A stretch of 64,000 nucleotides of DNA from Pictodentalium vernedei. Taxonomy: Eukaryota > Mollusca > Scaphopoda > Dentaliida > Dentaliidae. A program made the position numbers and the translations under genes. Numbering within the stretch: the stretch's first letter is position 1; the number at the start of each line of letters is the position of its first letter. Below the pieces are notes generated by a model that saw nothing but the letters and a program-made list of their open reading frames with translations, was not told the DNA's origin and made no database searches. The stretch is taken from NCBI GenBank assembly GCA_031216915.1, contig CM062288.1, positions 175,377,919-175,441,918 on the forward strand, in the 5' to 3' direction. Shown here one piece after another: positions 46,605 to 57,466 of this stretch.

Positions 46605-48085
46605 TCACTTATAGGCTTTTTGAAACAGGTATGTTTTGAGATCTTTCTTGAAAAGGTTGACATTTGACAGTCTTTTTAGGTGTTCTGGTAAATTATTCCA
46701 CAAGTGAGGACCAGCAAATGAGAATGACCTATCTCCAAATGTCTTACACCTATGTTTTGGAACATTTAGCAGCATTTTACCATCGGACCTCAGGTTGTAT
46801 TGACACACATTCTTGGTATTAAGGAGTTCTTCTAAGTAGGCTGGTGACATGTTGTTTTGTGACTTAAAAACTAATAAGGCCACACAAAGTAGATCTTCTG
46901 TTTCTCAGGCCATTACTTGTAAAATTGCATGCGGGCGAGTGTTTTTTTATTTTATTTTTTATTTCAGTAATTACTTCTTTGCCATCAAAAGTTCATGTTC
47001 TTGGTTCAAGTTTTAGGCCTCATAATCTATAGAATAGCACGGGTGGTGGTGTATTTCATCCCTTGAGTGCAAGAAGGCTTTGCAATGCTAAAGCATTGCA
47101 AAGCCTTCTTGCACTCAAGGGACAAATTCATCAAATTTTTTAACTTGGGTAAAATATCAGACATAAACCATTCAATTTTTATTTTTTTTAAGTTTAAATT
47201 GGTTATAAAAAGAGAGCATGCAGCGGCCAAAAGGACCATGTGGGAGGGCCTGAGGAACAGATTTATTATTTTTTTAGGCCTAATAAAGTTTTGAAAATTA
47301 TTCTGTACTTGATTGGCAGCCAGTGCATATCCCTCAGAACAGGAGCGATGTGTTGAGATCGTGATGCCCCGCATACCACTCAGGCTGATGCATTTAGTAC
47401 CATCTGCAGGCGAGAGTACTGATATTGAAGGTTGAACAGAAAGGCATTACAATAATCCAAATGTGAAGTTACAAAGGCATGAACTAGGGTTTTTGTTGAG
47501 TCTTTGGTGAGGAACTGTCTTATCTGTTTAACTGTGTATAGACTTCTGAAAGCCTTATTGCACATATTTGTAACATGTCTGTCCATAGACAGGGTAGAGT
47601 CGAAGAAGGCACCAAGATTACGTGCACTGTTACTTGCACTGATGGTGGAATTTCCTACCTTCACTGCATTGATGTCAACTTTAGTGAGTTGTTGTTGTGA
47701 ACCAATTATTAGGAATTCAGTCTTATCATCATTTATCATTAATTTGTTTGAAACCATCCATGTGCGAATATCCGAAAAACATGATTCAATAGTTTCTAGA
47801 GCTTTAGTTTGATCCTTGATTGATGGTCGAAAAGAGAAATAGACCTGTGTGTCATAAGCATAACCATGGACGTCAGGCAGGTGAGATTCAATGATGGTGA
47901 ACATTTTTGAAATATAGAATAGAAACAGAACAGGACCAAGGCAACTGCCCTGTGGGACTCCACATTCAAGATGGAAGTCTTTTGACAAATTACCGTTTAT
48001 TGATACACACTGCTGTCTATTCTTGAGCTATGATGATAGCCAGCTAGCAGCAACACCATTTAGTCCAAAATCAGAATTCATTGTT
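46605..48085 (-). mobile_element. 5'-truncated LINE (CR1/jockey-like RT), interrupted by a MITE
   Basis: Read on the minus strand: FGLNGVAASWL, then SINGNLSKDFHLECGVPQGS (RT motif), then a YADD-box region reading YAYDTQVY, so one catalytic Asp is replaced by Tyr. Next come LMINDDKTEFLIIGSQQQL and SHLDYCNAFLFNLQ. Beyond the MITE come KSQNNMSPAYLEELL and FGDRSFSFAGPHLWNNLP (46605-46883). There is a stop within the first segment (near 48027) and a frame change near 47375. The endonuclease half is missing. The clade within the CR1/L2/jockey group is uncertain. Confidence 0.85.
46878..47280. mobile_element. PIF/Harbinger-type MITE, copy 2 (403 bp), inside the LINE
   Basis: It is flanked by TAA (46875-46877 and 47281-47283). 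Ends and interior match copy 1 at 36764-37170. Its centre is a 64-nt perfect palindrome (47059-47122, apex GCTAAAGC). Removing element plus one TAA restores the LINE reading frame. Confidence 0.8.
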
Positions 48086-48242
48086 CTGATTTTTTGCATG
48101 TATAAGCATATTTTGGATTTTTAGTTTTATCTTTTCAAATTTTGATTGACAAATTGTATGACAGGTATGTGCGGCTAACTTTTTATTAATATTAATTTAA
48201 CCCTTTCCTGGAGCCTTGAGCGAATTGATATTTTTCACTTAC
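47989..48242. other. Edge of LINE and short spacer
   Basis: The first ~95 bp still read as LINE on the minus strand. The remainder is AT-rich and leads to the splice donor of the candidate exon at 48243. Confidence 0.35.
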
Positions 48243-48366
48243 CTTGACACGAAGTCGCTTTGCAAGTGTCACAGTCCATTCTTTTTCAAGAAGAGTTTTG
48301 TACTCTTCGGCCGATGATTCTGCATGTGGCAACATAGGTTGGAGGTATTTCCGCACTGTGCAATGA
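48243..48366 (-). CDS. Candidate coding exon, unidentified, antisense within P450 intron 1
   Basis: On the minus strand the frame reads VRKYLQPMLPHAESSAEEYK, then TLLEKEWTVTLAKRLRVK, ending exactly at AAG|GTAAGT, a canonical donor. Two possible acceptors lie upstream: GCACAG (exon from 48355) or GTCAG (exon from 48366). The frame is closed by a TAA just upstream, in what would be intron. The charged, helix-like composition and the strong donor look like real coding sequence, and no copy occurs elsewhere in the window. I do not recognise the protein. No partner exon was found on the minus strand, so it may be a relic. Confidence 0.4.
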
Positions 48367-49040
48367 CTGACTTATTGCATAATTAGCATTTGGCATTTCT
48401 ATCGACGCTTCTTACAGAAATTTGATATACGCTACTACTCATTTTAGCTGACATTTTGTTGATTCTACAAAATCTATGGCGTGTTAAATGTGAATATTCA
48501 AAGGTTAAGTAAAACCGAAAATATACAGTTTTTAATCTCTTTTCTGTTTCCACTAAAAAACTGAGTTTCGGTTTGGTTAAACTGACCAGCTCTACTATGT
48601 TGTGACCAGAATGCAATCTGATGGAGAAAGAAACTGCCAGGCCTACAAAAAAGCAGAACGTCACAGTCACTGAGTGGCACAAACTGAATGTTTGACAGGC
48701 ACCAATTCACTTGTGCCTGAGATAATTTGCAATATTATTTCTTCAAACTCAATGTGAATTTATACAGTTGAAACTAGAAGTCTTGTCACTGTATTGTGCA
48801 CTATTTTGAAGTAATAGCACGCTGAATAAGTGTACTTTTTGTCGCCATCAAACTCAAACTGCCCCATTAGCGTAATTCAATTCCTGTAGAAAAACAGATT
48901 GCCCAACAATTCTATACTAGTAAATAGAGATCATTAACATCATCCCTAACCTAAAAAGGGATACATTATGCTAATGTATAAAGGGATACATGTATATGTA
49001 ATGATGTAAATAGATATTATAAATTGACTACATATACATA
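48367..49040. other. P450 intron 1: no further gene seen
   Basis: AT-rich sequence. A short ATG-led stretch on the minus strand (near 48456, MSAKMSSSVYQIS then GTAAGA) could be a first exon for the candidate at 48243, but the reading phase does not fit. Confidence 0.3.
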
Positions 49041-49983
49041 ATAATGAAGAGAGTTTACTACTTAATCAAAATCGCCACTCTGTCAGAGAAAAATATTCAA
49101 AAGAAAATAGTGCAAACCGAAGCACTGTATATGCCCCCTCCTGCAATGTCAACATGGGAAATACATAAATTATTCAATTTTCTGCTGCCATTCACCAAAA
49201 TTATTCCCATGGACAAAAAACAATGCAAAAACTTCACACGGACAGTTTTTCTAAGTCTAAAAAGGGACATAACTGTTATAACTGCGATGAGTATACATGG
49301 GCGAAACCCACAATATGCAGATATCCTTTTCCCCAGAATGGTCTATTACCACACCAAAGGACATCAAAATTCAACAACCAATGCTGGAGTTACAATGCAA
49401 AATGTTCGTACAGAAAGTTTTATAACAAGGGCCATAACTCTGATCTATCTGTATGCATGGACGAAATTTGCAATATGTGGATGTAGTCTCCCCCCCCCCC
49501 CCCCCCCCCCCCAACTAGACTTTCCTCATACCAAAGGACAACAAAATCTGCACACAGAGGAGTTATAATGCAAAAGGCTCAAACCGAGAGTGCAATAAGG
49601 ACCATAACTGTTGTAGGAATGTATGCACGACCCCCACGATATGTGGATAGCATATCCCTCATGCAAGTCTATCACCATACCACAGGACATCAAAATCTGA
49701 CAATCGATGCCAGAGTTTTAATGCAAAATGTTCATTTACTATTTTTCTAAGTCTCACATGGGTCATAACTCGGGTATGAATGTGTGTGTGGACAAAATGC
49801 ATGATTTGTGGATATCATTTCCACCTTGTTGGTCTATCACCATACCAAATGACATCAAAATCCAACAACCGATGCCAGAGTTATAATACAAAATGTTTAT
49901 ATGGATGGATGTATGGATGGACGGATGTACGGAAGGAGACCTCAACTATATACCAACCGAACCTCCTAAGGAGGAGTACATAT
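49041..49983 (+). mobile_element. Pearl/HINE-like element E20
   Basis: About four cores of ~180 bp carry ATAATGCAAAATGTTC-like and CATACCAAAGGACATCAAAA text near 49348, 49523, 49675 and 49840. A C homopolymer (49489-49512) interrupts one core. The tail is GGATGGATGTATGGATGGAC (49903) and then CCTCCTAAGGAGG. Confidence 0.55.
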
Positions 49984-50031
49984 CATTAACAGGAATTGGG
50001 TGATTTTCCTAAAGTGTAGTTATAAACAGAA

Positions 50032-50103
50032 CATTTATTCTATTATATCTTGTTGAACAGATCTCATTGAGTTCTATCAAACAAGATACAACAGATTAAA
50101 TGC
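50032..50103. repeat. Palindrome P6
   Basis: A 72-nt imperfect palindrome, arms CATTTA..TATCTTGTT, apex GATCTCATTGAGTTC. Its right flank (AGTACTGAGGCCAAAATG) is the inverse of the left flank of P5. Confidence 0.6.
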
Positions 50104-50376
50104 CTATATTTGAAGTACTGAGGCCAAAATGCCTATAAATGTAGGGAATTCACTCAATTCACTTCAGTGCAGTAGGAGAAATTCTTCTACAATTTGACAA
50201 GAAATTAATATTAATGTGCAAACAATGTTCCAGAAGAACTGCACGATAGTAATGAAAGAAGAACTGACTTTATGATTTGATGTCTACTATACCCAGTTTA
50301 GTAAACTCACTATATACTTTATATTAGGTAGTTCATAAAAAGATAATAAAAATATCAATGTACTCTCTGATTTTAG

Positions 50377-50614
50377 CTTCAAGGATTATAGAAGCCAACC
50401 CTTCAATCCAGCTGGTATTCACTTTCAAACATCTTTCAAGTGCACTGAATCTTTAGTGTATGGACAGACATTTGGAGCAGAAAATCTTAAGCAAAAAATG
50501 GTTGACCACGAAGTGATCATGGCACACTTGAAGCCAACACATCCTATAAATGCAATGCCGTGGATAAGACATCTGCCACTGAAGTCCACAAAAGACCTGT
50601 ATACAGCTTTACAT
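50377..50614 (+). CDS. Cytochrome P450, second identified exon
   Basis: The acceptor TGATTTTAG precedes and the donor CAT|GTATGT follows. The exon starts in phase 2, completing the codon left open at 41350, and ends in phase 0. It encodes FKDYRSQPFNPAGIHFQTSF, then KCTESLVYGQTFGAENLKQK, then HPINAMPWIRHLPLKSTKDL. The PFNP and SLVYGQTFG pattern matches the P450 region that in CYP2 proteins reads PFDP..SLVFGKRF. It lies 9 kb downstream of the previous exon across an intron full of repeats. Confidence 0.8.
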
Positions 50615-50746
50615 GTATGTTTTTACATCCACACATTTTTCATGTATGTTTTTACATCCACACATTTTTCATTAACTGTACAATCACAATTCTTTTCTGT
50701 TTTCAACTTTTAATCAGTCTGTAATACAGATAAGATGGGTGATAAT

Positions 50747-51581
50747 TAGAGATGGGCGGTTTTAAAATTTCATGTCGGTTCCGGTTTTGGTTTCATTCAA
50801 AGAGTCTGGCTTTTGGTTTCGGTTTTCATTGTACAAACATATCAATACATTGCATTTGTATGCAACAAGATGTATTTGGCGCCATTCAGTGTCACTGGGA
50901 CTCCCTTCCAGGGCAACGCACCTGTGTAATATTGCCTATAGGCCTACCAGTACTCTGATTTCCTGAGCACAATGTATTTGCATAAATTATCTCAAGAGTT
51001 TCAAGTTTGAGATAAGTGATTTTTGGTTTGAGTGTGTTGCAAAATTAGCACCTCCCCCCCCCACCCCCAATACCTGAGCTTAGGGTAAGCCAACACACCC
51101 TAAAAAAATTATGTAACCATAAAAATTTTATCGAGTAAAAGTCGCCCATATAGGTCATTGTAACCCTAAATTTCCATCCAACTTCAACTATGATTTTTAT
51201 GCTGGCTTTGGACTTCAAGCTTTCAAAATTAGGTGTGGAAATAAATATATTTGTCATTATAGATGTGGAACAAGTGACAAGTTCCAGTTCTGTAAAGGAA
51301 ATCACATTTGATAAACAGATGAACGTATAAACGACGATGCGCAAGAAGTAATTTTGACACCTATTTTTAGCGGTAAATGCCATGCTCGAACGCAATACCA
51401 CTTAGTGCAGGTGTTCTGAAAAAGGGGTATCGCGACTCTGAAGATTGAAAACAAGGTTAACTTTAGGTTGTTTCTCTCTTTATTCCGAGATGTGATGACT
51501 TGATTAAAGCTTTTTAACAATGAAGTAGAAAACCACAACGACAGGTTTTCTGTAATTGTTTCGGTTAACTGCCCATCTCTA
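50747..51581. mobile_element. Non-autonomous hAT-like element (835 bp) in P450 intron 2
   Basis: Ends TAGAGATGGGCGGTT and AACTGCCCATCTCTA are inverted repeats, a typical hAT start. The 8-bp flanks GTGATAAT (50739-50746) and GTAATAAT (51582-51589) match at seven of eight positions. Subterminal GTTTCGGTT words occur at both ends. No transposase is seen. Confidence 0.7.
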
Positions 51582-51908
51582 GTAATAATACCATTATTAA
51601 TGTATAAAAACAATTTAAAAATGCATAAAGCTAAAGGAGGAGGACTCGGCAATTCATTGTACCCCAATTAAATGCTTGATTATTGCTATAATTAGTTTTT
51701 GGAATCGAATATTATTGCATCCATGGAAATATTGCCCACCTGTGGAAAGTGACCAGTCCCTTGAGGCCCTACTGTATCATTGTTAACAAGCAATGGCCCA
51801 TAACTTGAGGTTTCAACAAGAAAATACAAATGAGACTTATAAAATTTGAAGGACCTCTTCATTAGGACATGCTAAGTAATGAGACACCATGCTCATGAGA
51901 GAGCAATA

Positions 51909-52303
51909 TTAACTCTCTGCATACTGATGTCAAACTATTGAAATTTTAAGTAGCACATTTTTCCCCATAAAACTACAAATTTAACAAATTCAATCTTGTT
52001 TGACAGAGCTCATTGAGATCTGTCAAACAAGATTGAATTGGTTAAATTCCTAGTTGCATAATGGGGAAAATTTGTTCTCGCATGCCTAATAATAGAGTTG
52101 ACAATATTATTCCATTTCGGAGAAAAAATCTCAGCAATCACTATTATTTGGCAGTGAGGAATATAGGAAAAATGCCATCACTATTATTACTATTTCCAAT
52201 TAAATATTCTGATCATCACTATTATTCAGCCATAACTATTATAAGGCAGGTAAGGGTGCAGTTTGAAATTTCAGTACTTTGACCTCAGTGTGCAGAGGGC
52301 TAA
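51909..52303. mobile_element. TTAA-type MITE with long palindrome P7 in P450 intron 2
   Basis: Ends CTCTCTGCATACTGATGTCA and TGACCTCAGTGTGCAGAGGG (near) are inverted. The left flank is TTAA, the right CTAA. P7 (51961-52069) is about 109 nt, from TTCCCCAT to ATGGGGAA, with arms including AATCTTGTTTGACAGA and apex GAGCTCATTGAGATC. Confidence 0.6.
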
Positions 52304-52420
52304 ATACATTTTTGACAAACATTCACTCCACCCATTTCAGTCCTCATCCTCTTGAACTGAGTTTTATCAGCAAATTAATGTTTAGTTAAATTCTCATATC
52401 TTGTTAAAATTATTGTCTAG

Positions 52421-52607
52421 AACCGAGATTTGTATCTGGGAAAAACATATGAGGAACATGAATCAAATCTACATATTACTGACAACAGAGCACAAGATAT
52501 TATGGATGCTGTCATAATTTCAAAACAAACTGCATCAGACCAAGACACAATACAGAGATTAGAAGCAAAGAATATTTTCCTAACACTGTGGACACTAAAT
52601 GTAGCAG
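52421..52607 (+). CDS. Cytochrome P450, third identified exon
   Basis: The acceptor TTGTCTAG and donor GCAG|GTAAGT frame an exon from phase 0 to phase 1. It encodes NRDLYLGKTYEEHESNLHIT, then DNRAQDIMDAVIISKQ, then EAKNIFLTLWTLNVAG. The DNRAQDIMDA pattern and the final AG, just where the I-helix AG-x-ET motif should begin, agree with CYP2-clan P450s. The I-helix remainder, ExxR and the haem-binding Cys loop are not found in the next 4.4 kb. They should lie further on, beyond DIRS-A, or the gene is incomplete. Confidence 0.8.
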
Positions 52608-53161
52608 GTAAGTGAAACTGTGTGGTTTCAAAGATCAAAAAGATTACCATATAAAAGTGTTGTAGGTATCGCAGAACTAAATATTGAAATTAGAGTGAAC
52701 TGCCTTAAAATGTTGAACTCGGAAATGATGCAATCTCTAAAAATAAACAGCCTTGGGAAAATCCATTGTTTCAATAAAAGTTTGAAACATTCTATTGACA
52801 TCTTGCATTATTGTTGAATATTCCTGATAAAAAAAGAGGGTGATTTGATGACTTTTGGACCTAAAAAATACAATTTACTTTTTGAAGGGAATTCCCTGAA
52901 AAATATGTGCTCGTGACCAGTACTTCCCATTGTGCCAGTTTTTCTCTCTTATTTGTTGCATGACCCACTGTTTTCAGATCTGAAAAAGTTGTCTGAAGGG
53001 CTATACTTGACAGAGATATTTGAATGCCAAATTTAAAGTGATGCGATCATATTTTTTTCCACCTGAACGTTATAATGGTCGCCTATGGGAAAATATTTAG
53101 TTGTGTGATACCTATAGGAAATATGTTTTTTAGCTTCCAAACTAGATTCAATTATTATTTT
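52608..53161. repeat. Includes left copy of a 222-bp direct duplication (52663-52884)
   Basis: 52663-52884 is repeated at 55971-56192 with about five substitutions. The rest of the segment is AT-rich and holds no exon I can see. Confidence 0.65.
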
Positions 53162-53936
53162 CAGGCCTGGCATTCTGAAAAATGCAGGAGGGCAAAAAAT
53201 CGCTCTCCTCAATCAGCTTAGGAGAGCAATTAGCTTTACACAGCATTTTAAGTATCCAGTTGAATGAACTCATTGAAACTGAAACCAACAGACTATTACA
53301 TCAGTGATTTTATTAACTTTACTAAGGTAAAGCGAAATCTCTTAGATATCTAGATGTCTCACTCAACAACTGAACACACACTTGACAACACCTGTGTCTG
53401 TGCCCAAGTTGGGGGTGTGGGTGGGTTGAAGGTGGTAGTAGTAGGCATATGACTTTCTTGGAGAACAGGACTGCTTGAATCTAGTCACATCCTGGTGCAC
53501 GTGCTTCAAGTGACAGGATAGTAGTAATGGTAGCATATTATAGTGTCAATATTCCTTGAATAATTACCCTTCAAACTGTGATGTCAGTTGTTTAAACTGA
53601 CAGAAAAAAAAATATTGCTGTGACCCATTTTGCTTCAAACAATTGCAACTGTGTTTGGGTATGTACAAAGTAAATACCCAAACACAGTTGCAGCCATTAC
53701 CTTTTACCACTAAACCAGTTTCAAAATGAAATTACGTGATGTTATGTGACTTCAAAGTTAAATTACATTTTTGCTTTACAGCAAAAATTTAATGTGAGCA
53801 TAATACATGTAATCTCAATCATCCCAGACCAAAATATTTAGGAGGGCAATTATTCGCTCTCCTTAATCCTTTCAGGAGGGCAGTAAGGAGAGCTAAAAAA
53901 TCACTCTCTTGAAATTGCCAAGCCTGTATTTTGGGG
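53162..53936. mobile_element. Possible hAT-like non-autonomous element with palindrome P8
   Basis: Ends CAGGCCTGGCATTCTGAAAA and TTGCCAAGCCTG are imperfect inverted repeats, with GGAGGGCAA..CGCTCTCCT words inside both. The 8-bp flanks do not match well. P8 (53644-53692) has 19-nt arms TGCAACTGTGTTTGGGTAT. Confidence 0.4.
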
Positions 53937-55970
53937 CATTATTTCACATTTAAATATTTATTTGGGGACCACACACCTTACCAAACCATTTTAGTGTTTT
54001 GAAAAGTTACATTTTTGTCACAGTAAGCAATAAAAGCTGTATATTTCCAAAACTAAGGCTGCTCATGCAAGCAAATTCACATCTTGAGCAAGTGTATTCC
54101 CCAGGAGCACACTATAACCTCTGGCAGCTGCTAACTAACAGCCTATCTTACCCTATTAACATATTTATTTAAACCATGGTTTCCCCTCATATTACTAGGG
54201 GCAGGGAGGATTCCCAATCTTCCAACCCCCTTCCAAATCACCATTCAAACACAGACAGAAAACCTACACTGCCCTTCTATTCACCAGCATTTAGAAGTTT
54301 TTCTCTTCTATATTATGCTCTTCAAAATGGTGGAAAACAATTCCTTCATTGAAAGAGTATCCTGGAACACAAATTTGAGGAGGGGGTGGGGCTACAGTGG
54401 AAAATAACATAATAAAATTACAAATGTGAGTAAATGGCATTTGTGCATAGCTACCAATATAGTTGTCTAGTACTAGTGCTGTCATGGTTCCCATGATACA
54501 GCATAAATTTACAGTGACAGTTGTGAAATATTGCTCTTTCCCTGAACCAAGTCCTCCCTCCCACACATATTTAACCCTTCTGCTGATGATAAACATTTGG
54601 AAAGACTGAACAGCATGTTTTTAGAGACTGAAGTTAGTATCATACACTTTCAGTTTCTTATGATTTACTTTGAGGCTTCAGCACTCATGGTCCACTGAGT
54701 TATTTTTCAATTTAACAAGCTTGCCCTGACTCTTCCACTATATTTTTCATTGTATGTCATTCAGTACTCTCATGTAGACCTCCCGCATGTGTGACTGCAA
54801 GCCTATCTGTCTGTCTGTCTGTCTGTCTGTGTGTCTGTCTCTTCATCAGACATGGTGTTTCTTTGCTTTTCACTTGCCTGGATCTACATTTTCAATAATT
54901 GGCAGCTGGCTAACTTTCACACCCTCCCCCAACCCCCCTCCACACACACACAAGTATATTAAACTTCAAATACCACTATATTCTTGAAGCAAATGTCTGA
55001 TTCATCCTCTTTGGAAACATGTTTTCAACAATTTCAATCTTTTTGCCAGAATGGGTGTCTGTGGGGATTAAAACAAAGGTTATGAAAGTGCACTTATGGG
55101 AACTTGCAGCATAAGCATAGCACTATAGAATCAATATTTGAAGGTTTTAGGCATCTTACGAGTGTTGTGAGATATCACAGTAGCAGGTAATGGTCATTCT
55201 TTTGGAAAAAAACCACTGTTTTATGTTTTGTCAGTGCCATACCAATGACTCTATGTGCCTTTACTGAGAAAACTGAGACTTTTCCTTTAGAAAAATTGCA
55301 AAATATTCATCAAACACAATGTGAAATGTCTTCAGAAGCCAGACTGTGATTTAAAAGTTATTACAGATGGGAAAGTTCATATCACAGTAGGTTTGTTATG
55401 CGTCAATATCAATTAAATTATGAATTATATCACAGATTTTGATGAAAAGGCGCATACCGGGGGGTCCTATTCAGGGCAAAATTTTACTACATCAGATGGT
55501 GGAATAAAATTTGACATCAGTTGTTAGGATAAACTGGTAGAGTCCTTTCATATTGGTGAAATATATAGCTGCATCCCCAATTTTGGAAAGAAAATTGACA
55601 TCCATATTGTTCCATGGGGGTTGGGACACTGTTTTTGCTTGCAGTATGGTTAAATGAGACAGATTTTTTCTAAAAATATTTTGTGCTGATGCAGATGTTA
55701 GTTTTATTTTGGATCAGGGTAGTTTTTTAAAGAAGGCTGTAAATTCTCATCCTTTTCAGTTAATTTATAAAGTAACAGGATAGAAAAATCTTTTGGAGGC
55801 AATACCAGTTTTCAAGCCCACTTGACAAAGTTTGGACACTTTTCCTTAAAAAAACAAATTTTCCATGTTTTTGACTCAGCCAAAGCCAAAAGTTGGATTC
55901 TAATGCAGAAATGACTCTTTTATCTCATGGAAGTGGTAAAATGTCTCTTTGGTGGGGTTGGGGATGATTA
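53937..55970. other. No gene seen; CTGT microsatellite
   Basis: AT-rich sequence without recognisable P450 exons. A CTGT microsatellite lies at 54807-54842. Confidence 0.35.
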
Positions 55971-56192
55971 TAGGTATCGCGGAACTAAATATTGAAATTA
56001 GAGTGAACCGCCTTAAAATGTTGCACTCGGAAATGATGCAATCTCTAAAAATAAACAGCCTTAGGAAAATCCATTGTTTCAATAAAAGTTTGAAACATTC
56101 TATTGACATCTTACATTATTGTTGAATATTCCTGATAAAAAAAGAGGGTGATTTGATGACTTTTGGACCTAAAAAATACAATTTACTTTTTG
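55971..56192. repeat. 222-bp direct duplication, right copy
   Basis: Matches 52663-52884 with the same length and about five substitutions. It has no terminal inverted repeats. Confidence 0.75.
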
Positions 56193-57023
56193 TGTGTTTT
56201 TGTAGGGAATAAGCCCATTGCCGATTAGCCATCTTTGATGTTAATGATATGCAAGGTCAGAGGTAGCTTCGGGTAAACAATTCGATCAGACTATCTGTCA
56301 AGACTGTCATACATGCGATCGAAACAACCAAAATGTTTCACTTGAAACGAGAAAACGTGCATTTTCAATTTAATACTAATAAAGATAGAAAAAATAACAT
56401 GCTTTCAACACTTCATTTAATGGACAGGGCAAAATAATATTGATTTTTTAGTGAACTGAATACTGCAATGAACCCCTTCCCACAAGAGAAGGTAGACTCG
56501 GCATCATGGTTTTGTTATGTTGACCAGTGACAAAACTGCAGATACATCACTGAAATGACACAAAAATGTCTGTGTGAGTGAAAATGCAAACCCTGGGTAT
56601 CCAAACAACCAACCCATACAAATATTTCCAAGCATAGCACACAGATGTTCCAGCTGAAAGAGGTTGGGGTGGAGGGGCGTGGTCCCTAAAAAGTGAATGA
56701 AAATCATCTGCTACTAGCATTGTCGCGTGTCTACTAATAATGTTTTGTCCATATACAGTACAAGTCAAAATGAGTTGAGGAATAACCACTACCGGTATAA
56801 ACTATAGATGTAATGTTTCCTATACTAATAACACAAGAATCGAACATAAAAATATATGTACGTACATGTACATGTATGCTGTAACCTTTTTAAACATGTT
56901 CTGGGTTTTTTCACAGCATTTAAGAGGGTTAATTGCATTGGAATTCCAATTGCATTCTATTTTCCAATGCATAGAAATTCAAAATGTAAGTTATAATGTC
57001 CACGAAAGAAGATTATTGCAGGA
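56193..57023. other. No recognisable feature
   Basis: AT-rich sequence up to the left end of DIRS-A. Short frames here look accidental. Confidence 0.35.
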
Positions 57024-57067
57024 AAATTAAAATTTTTTAGTAAATTTTGTTTCTTAACATACCTACC

Positions 57068-57301
57068 ACAATTGTTTACAATTGGCTGTAACATAAGTGC
57101 AAGCCCTACTTCGGAACTAACTCAAGCTTTTAGAATCTTTTCCAAACGAGTTGGAAAAGTACTAGAGTGCAAAAGCACGAAAAAGATCGAAAAAAGGGTC
57201 GAGCGAGACCAGCGCTCAAAATTACAGGTACTCTCTCTGCACACCTCTTGCGTTTACCGAGCGCATGCTCAACAACCGTGACGTCAATTCCGTATTTCCG
57301 C
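57068..57301. repeat. DIRS-A left ITR
   Basis: Inverse of 63276-63515, including the words CTTCGGAACTAACTCAAGC and TCTTGCGTTTACCGAGCGC. Confidence 0.9.
57279..57286. promoter_or_regulatory. CRE-type site in DIRS-A left ITR
   Basis: TGACGTCA is a perfect CREB/ATF consensus. The partner copy is at 63292-63299 in the right ITR. A promoter function is inferred. Confidence 0.4.
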
Positions 57302-57370
57302 CAACAAGAAGTTTGTGATTTAACGGGGAGCCATCGATATCAAAGATATCCCCAAGGAGGGTGGGCCTCC

Positions 57371-57466
57371 GGTAAACAATTGTGGTAGGTATGTAAAGAA
57401 ACAAAATTTACTAAAAAATTTTAATTTCTTTTCAACCTACTCACAATTGTTTACAATTGGCTGAAT
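57371..57466. repeat. DIRS-A internal complementary region
   Basis: 57371-57428 is the inverse of the left outer end (57024-57083). The rest is the inverse of the right outer end (63485-63528). The halves meet at AATTTCTTTTC. Confidence 0.9.

Noticed and set aside
48383-48682. 99-codon minus-strand frame upstream of the candidate exon
   Set aside because: The only ATG-led part with a donor does not match the phase of the exon, and the rest has no protein character.
53162-53936. Firm hAT call
   Set aside because: The inverted ends are imperfect and the 8-bp flanks do not match; kept only as a low-confidence element.
56504-56789. Overlapping 67- and 80-codon minus-strand frames
   Set aside because: No motif, no splice context, and neither of the two overlapping frames looks protein-like.
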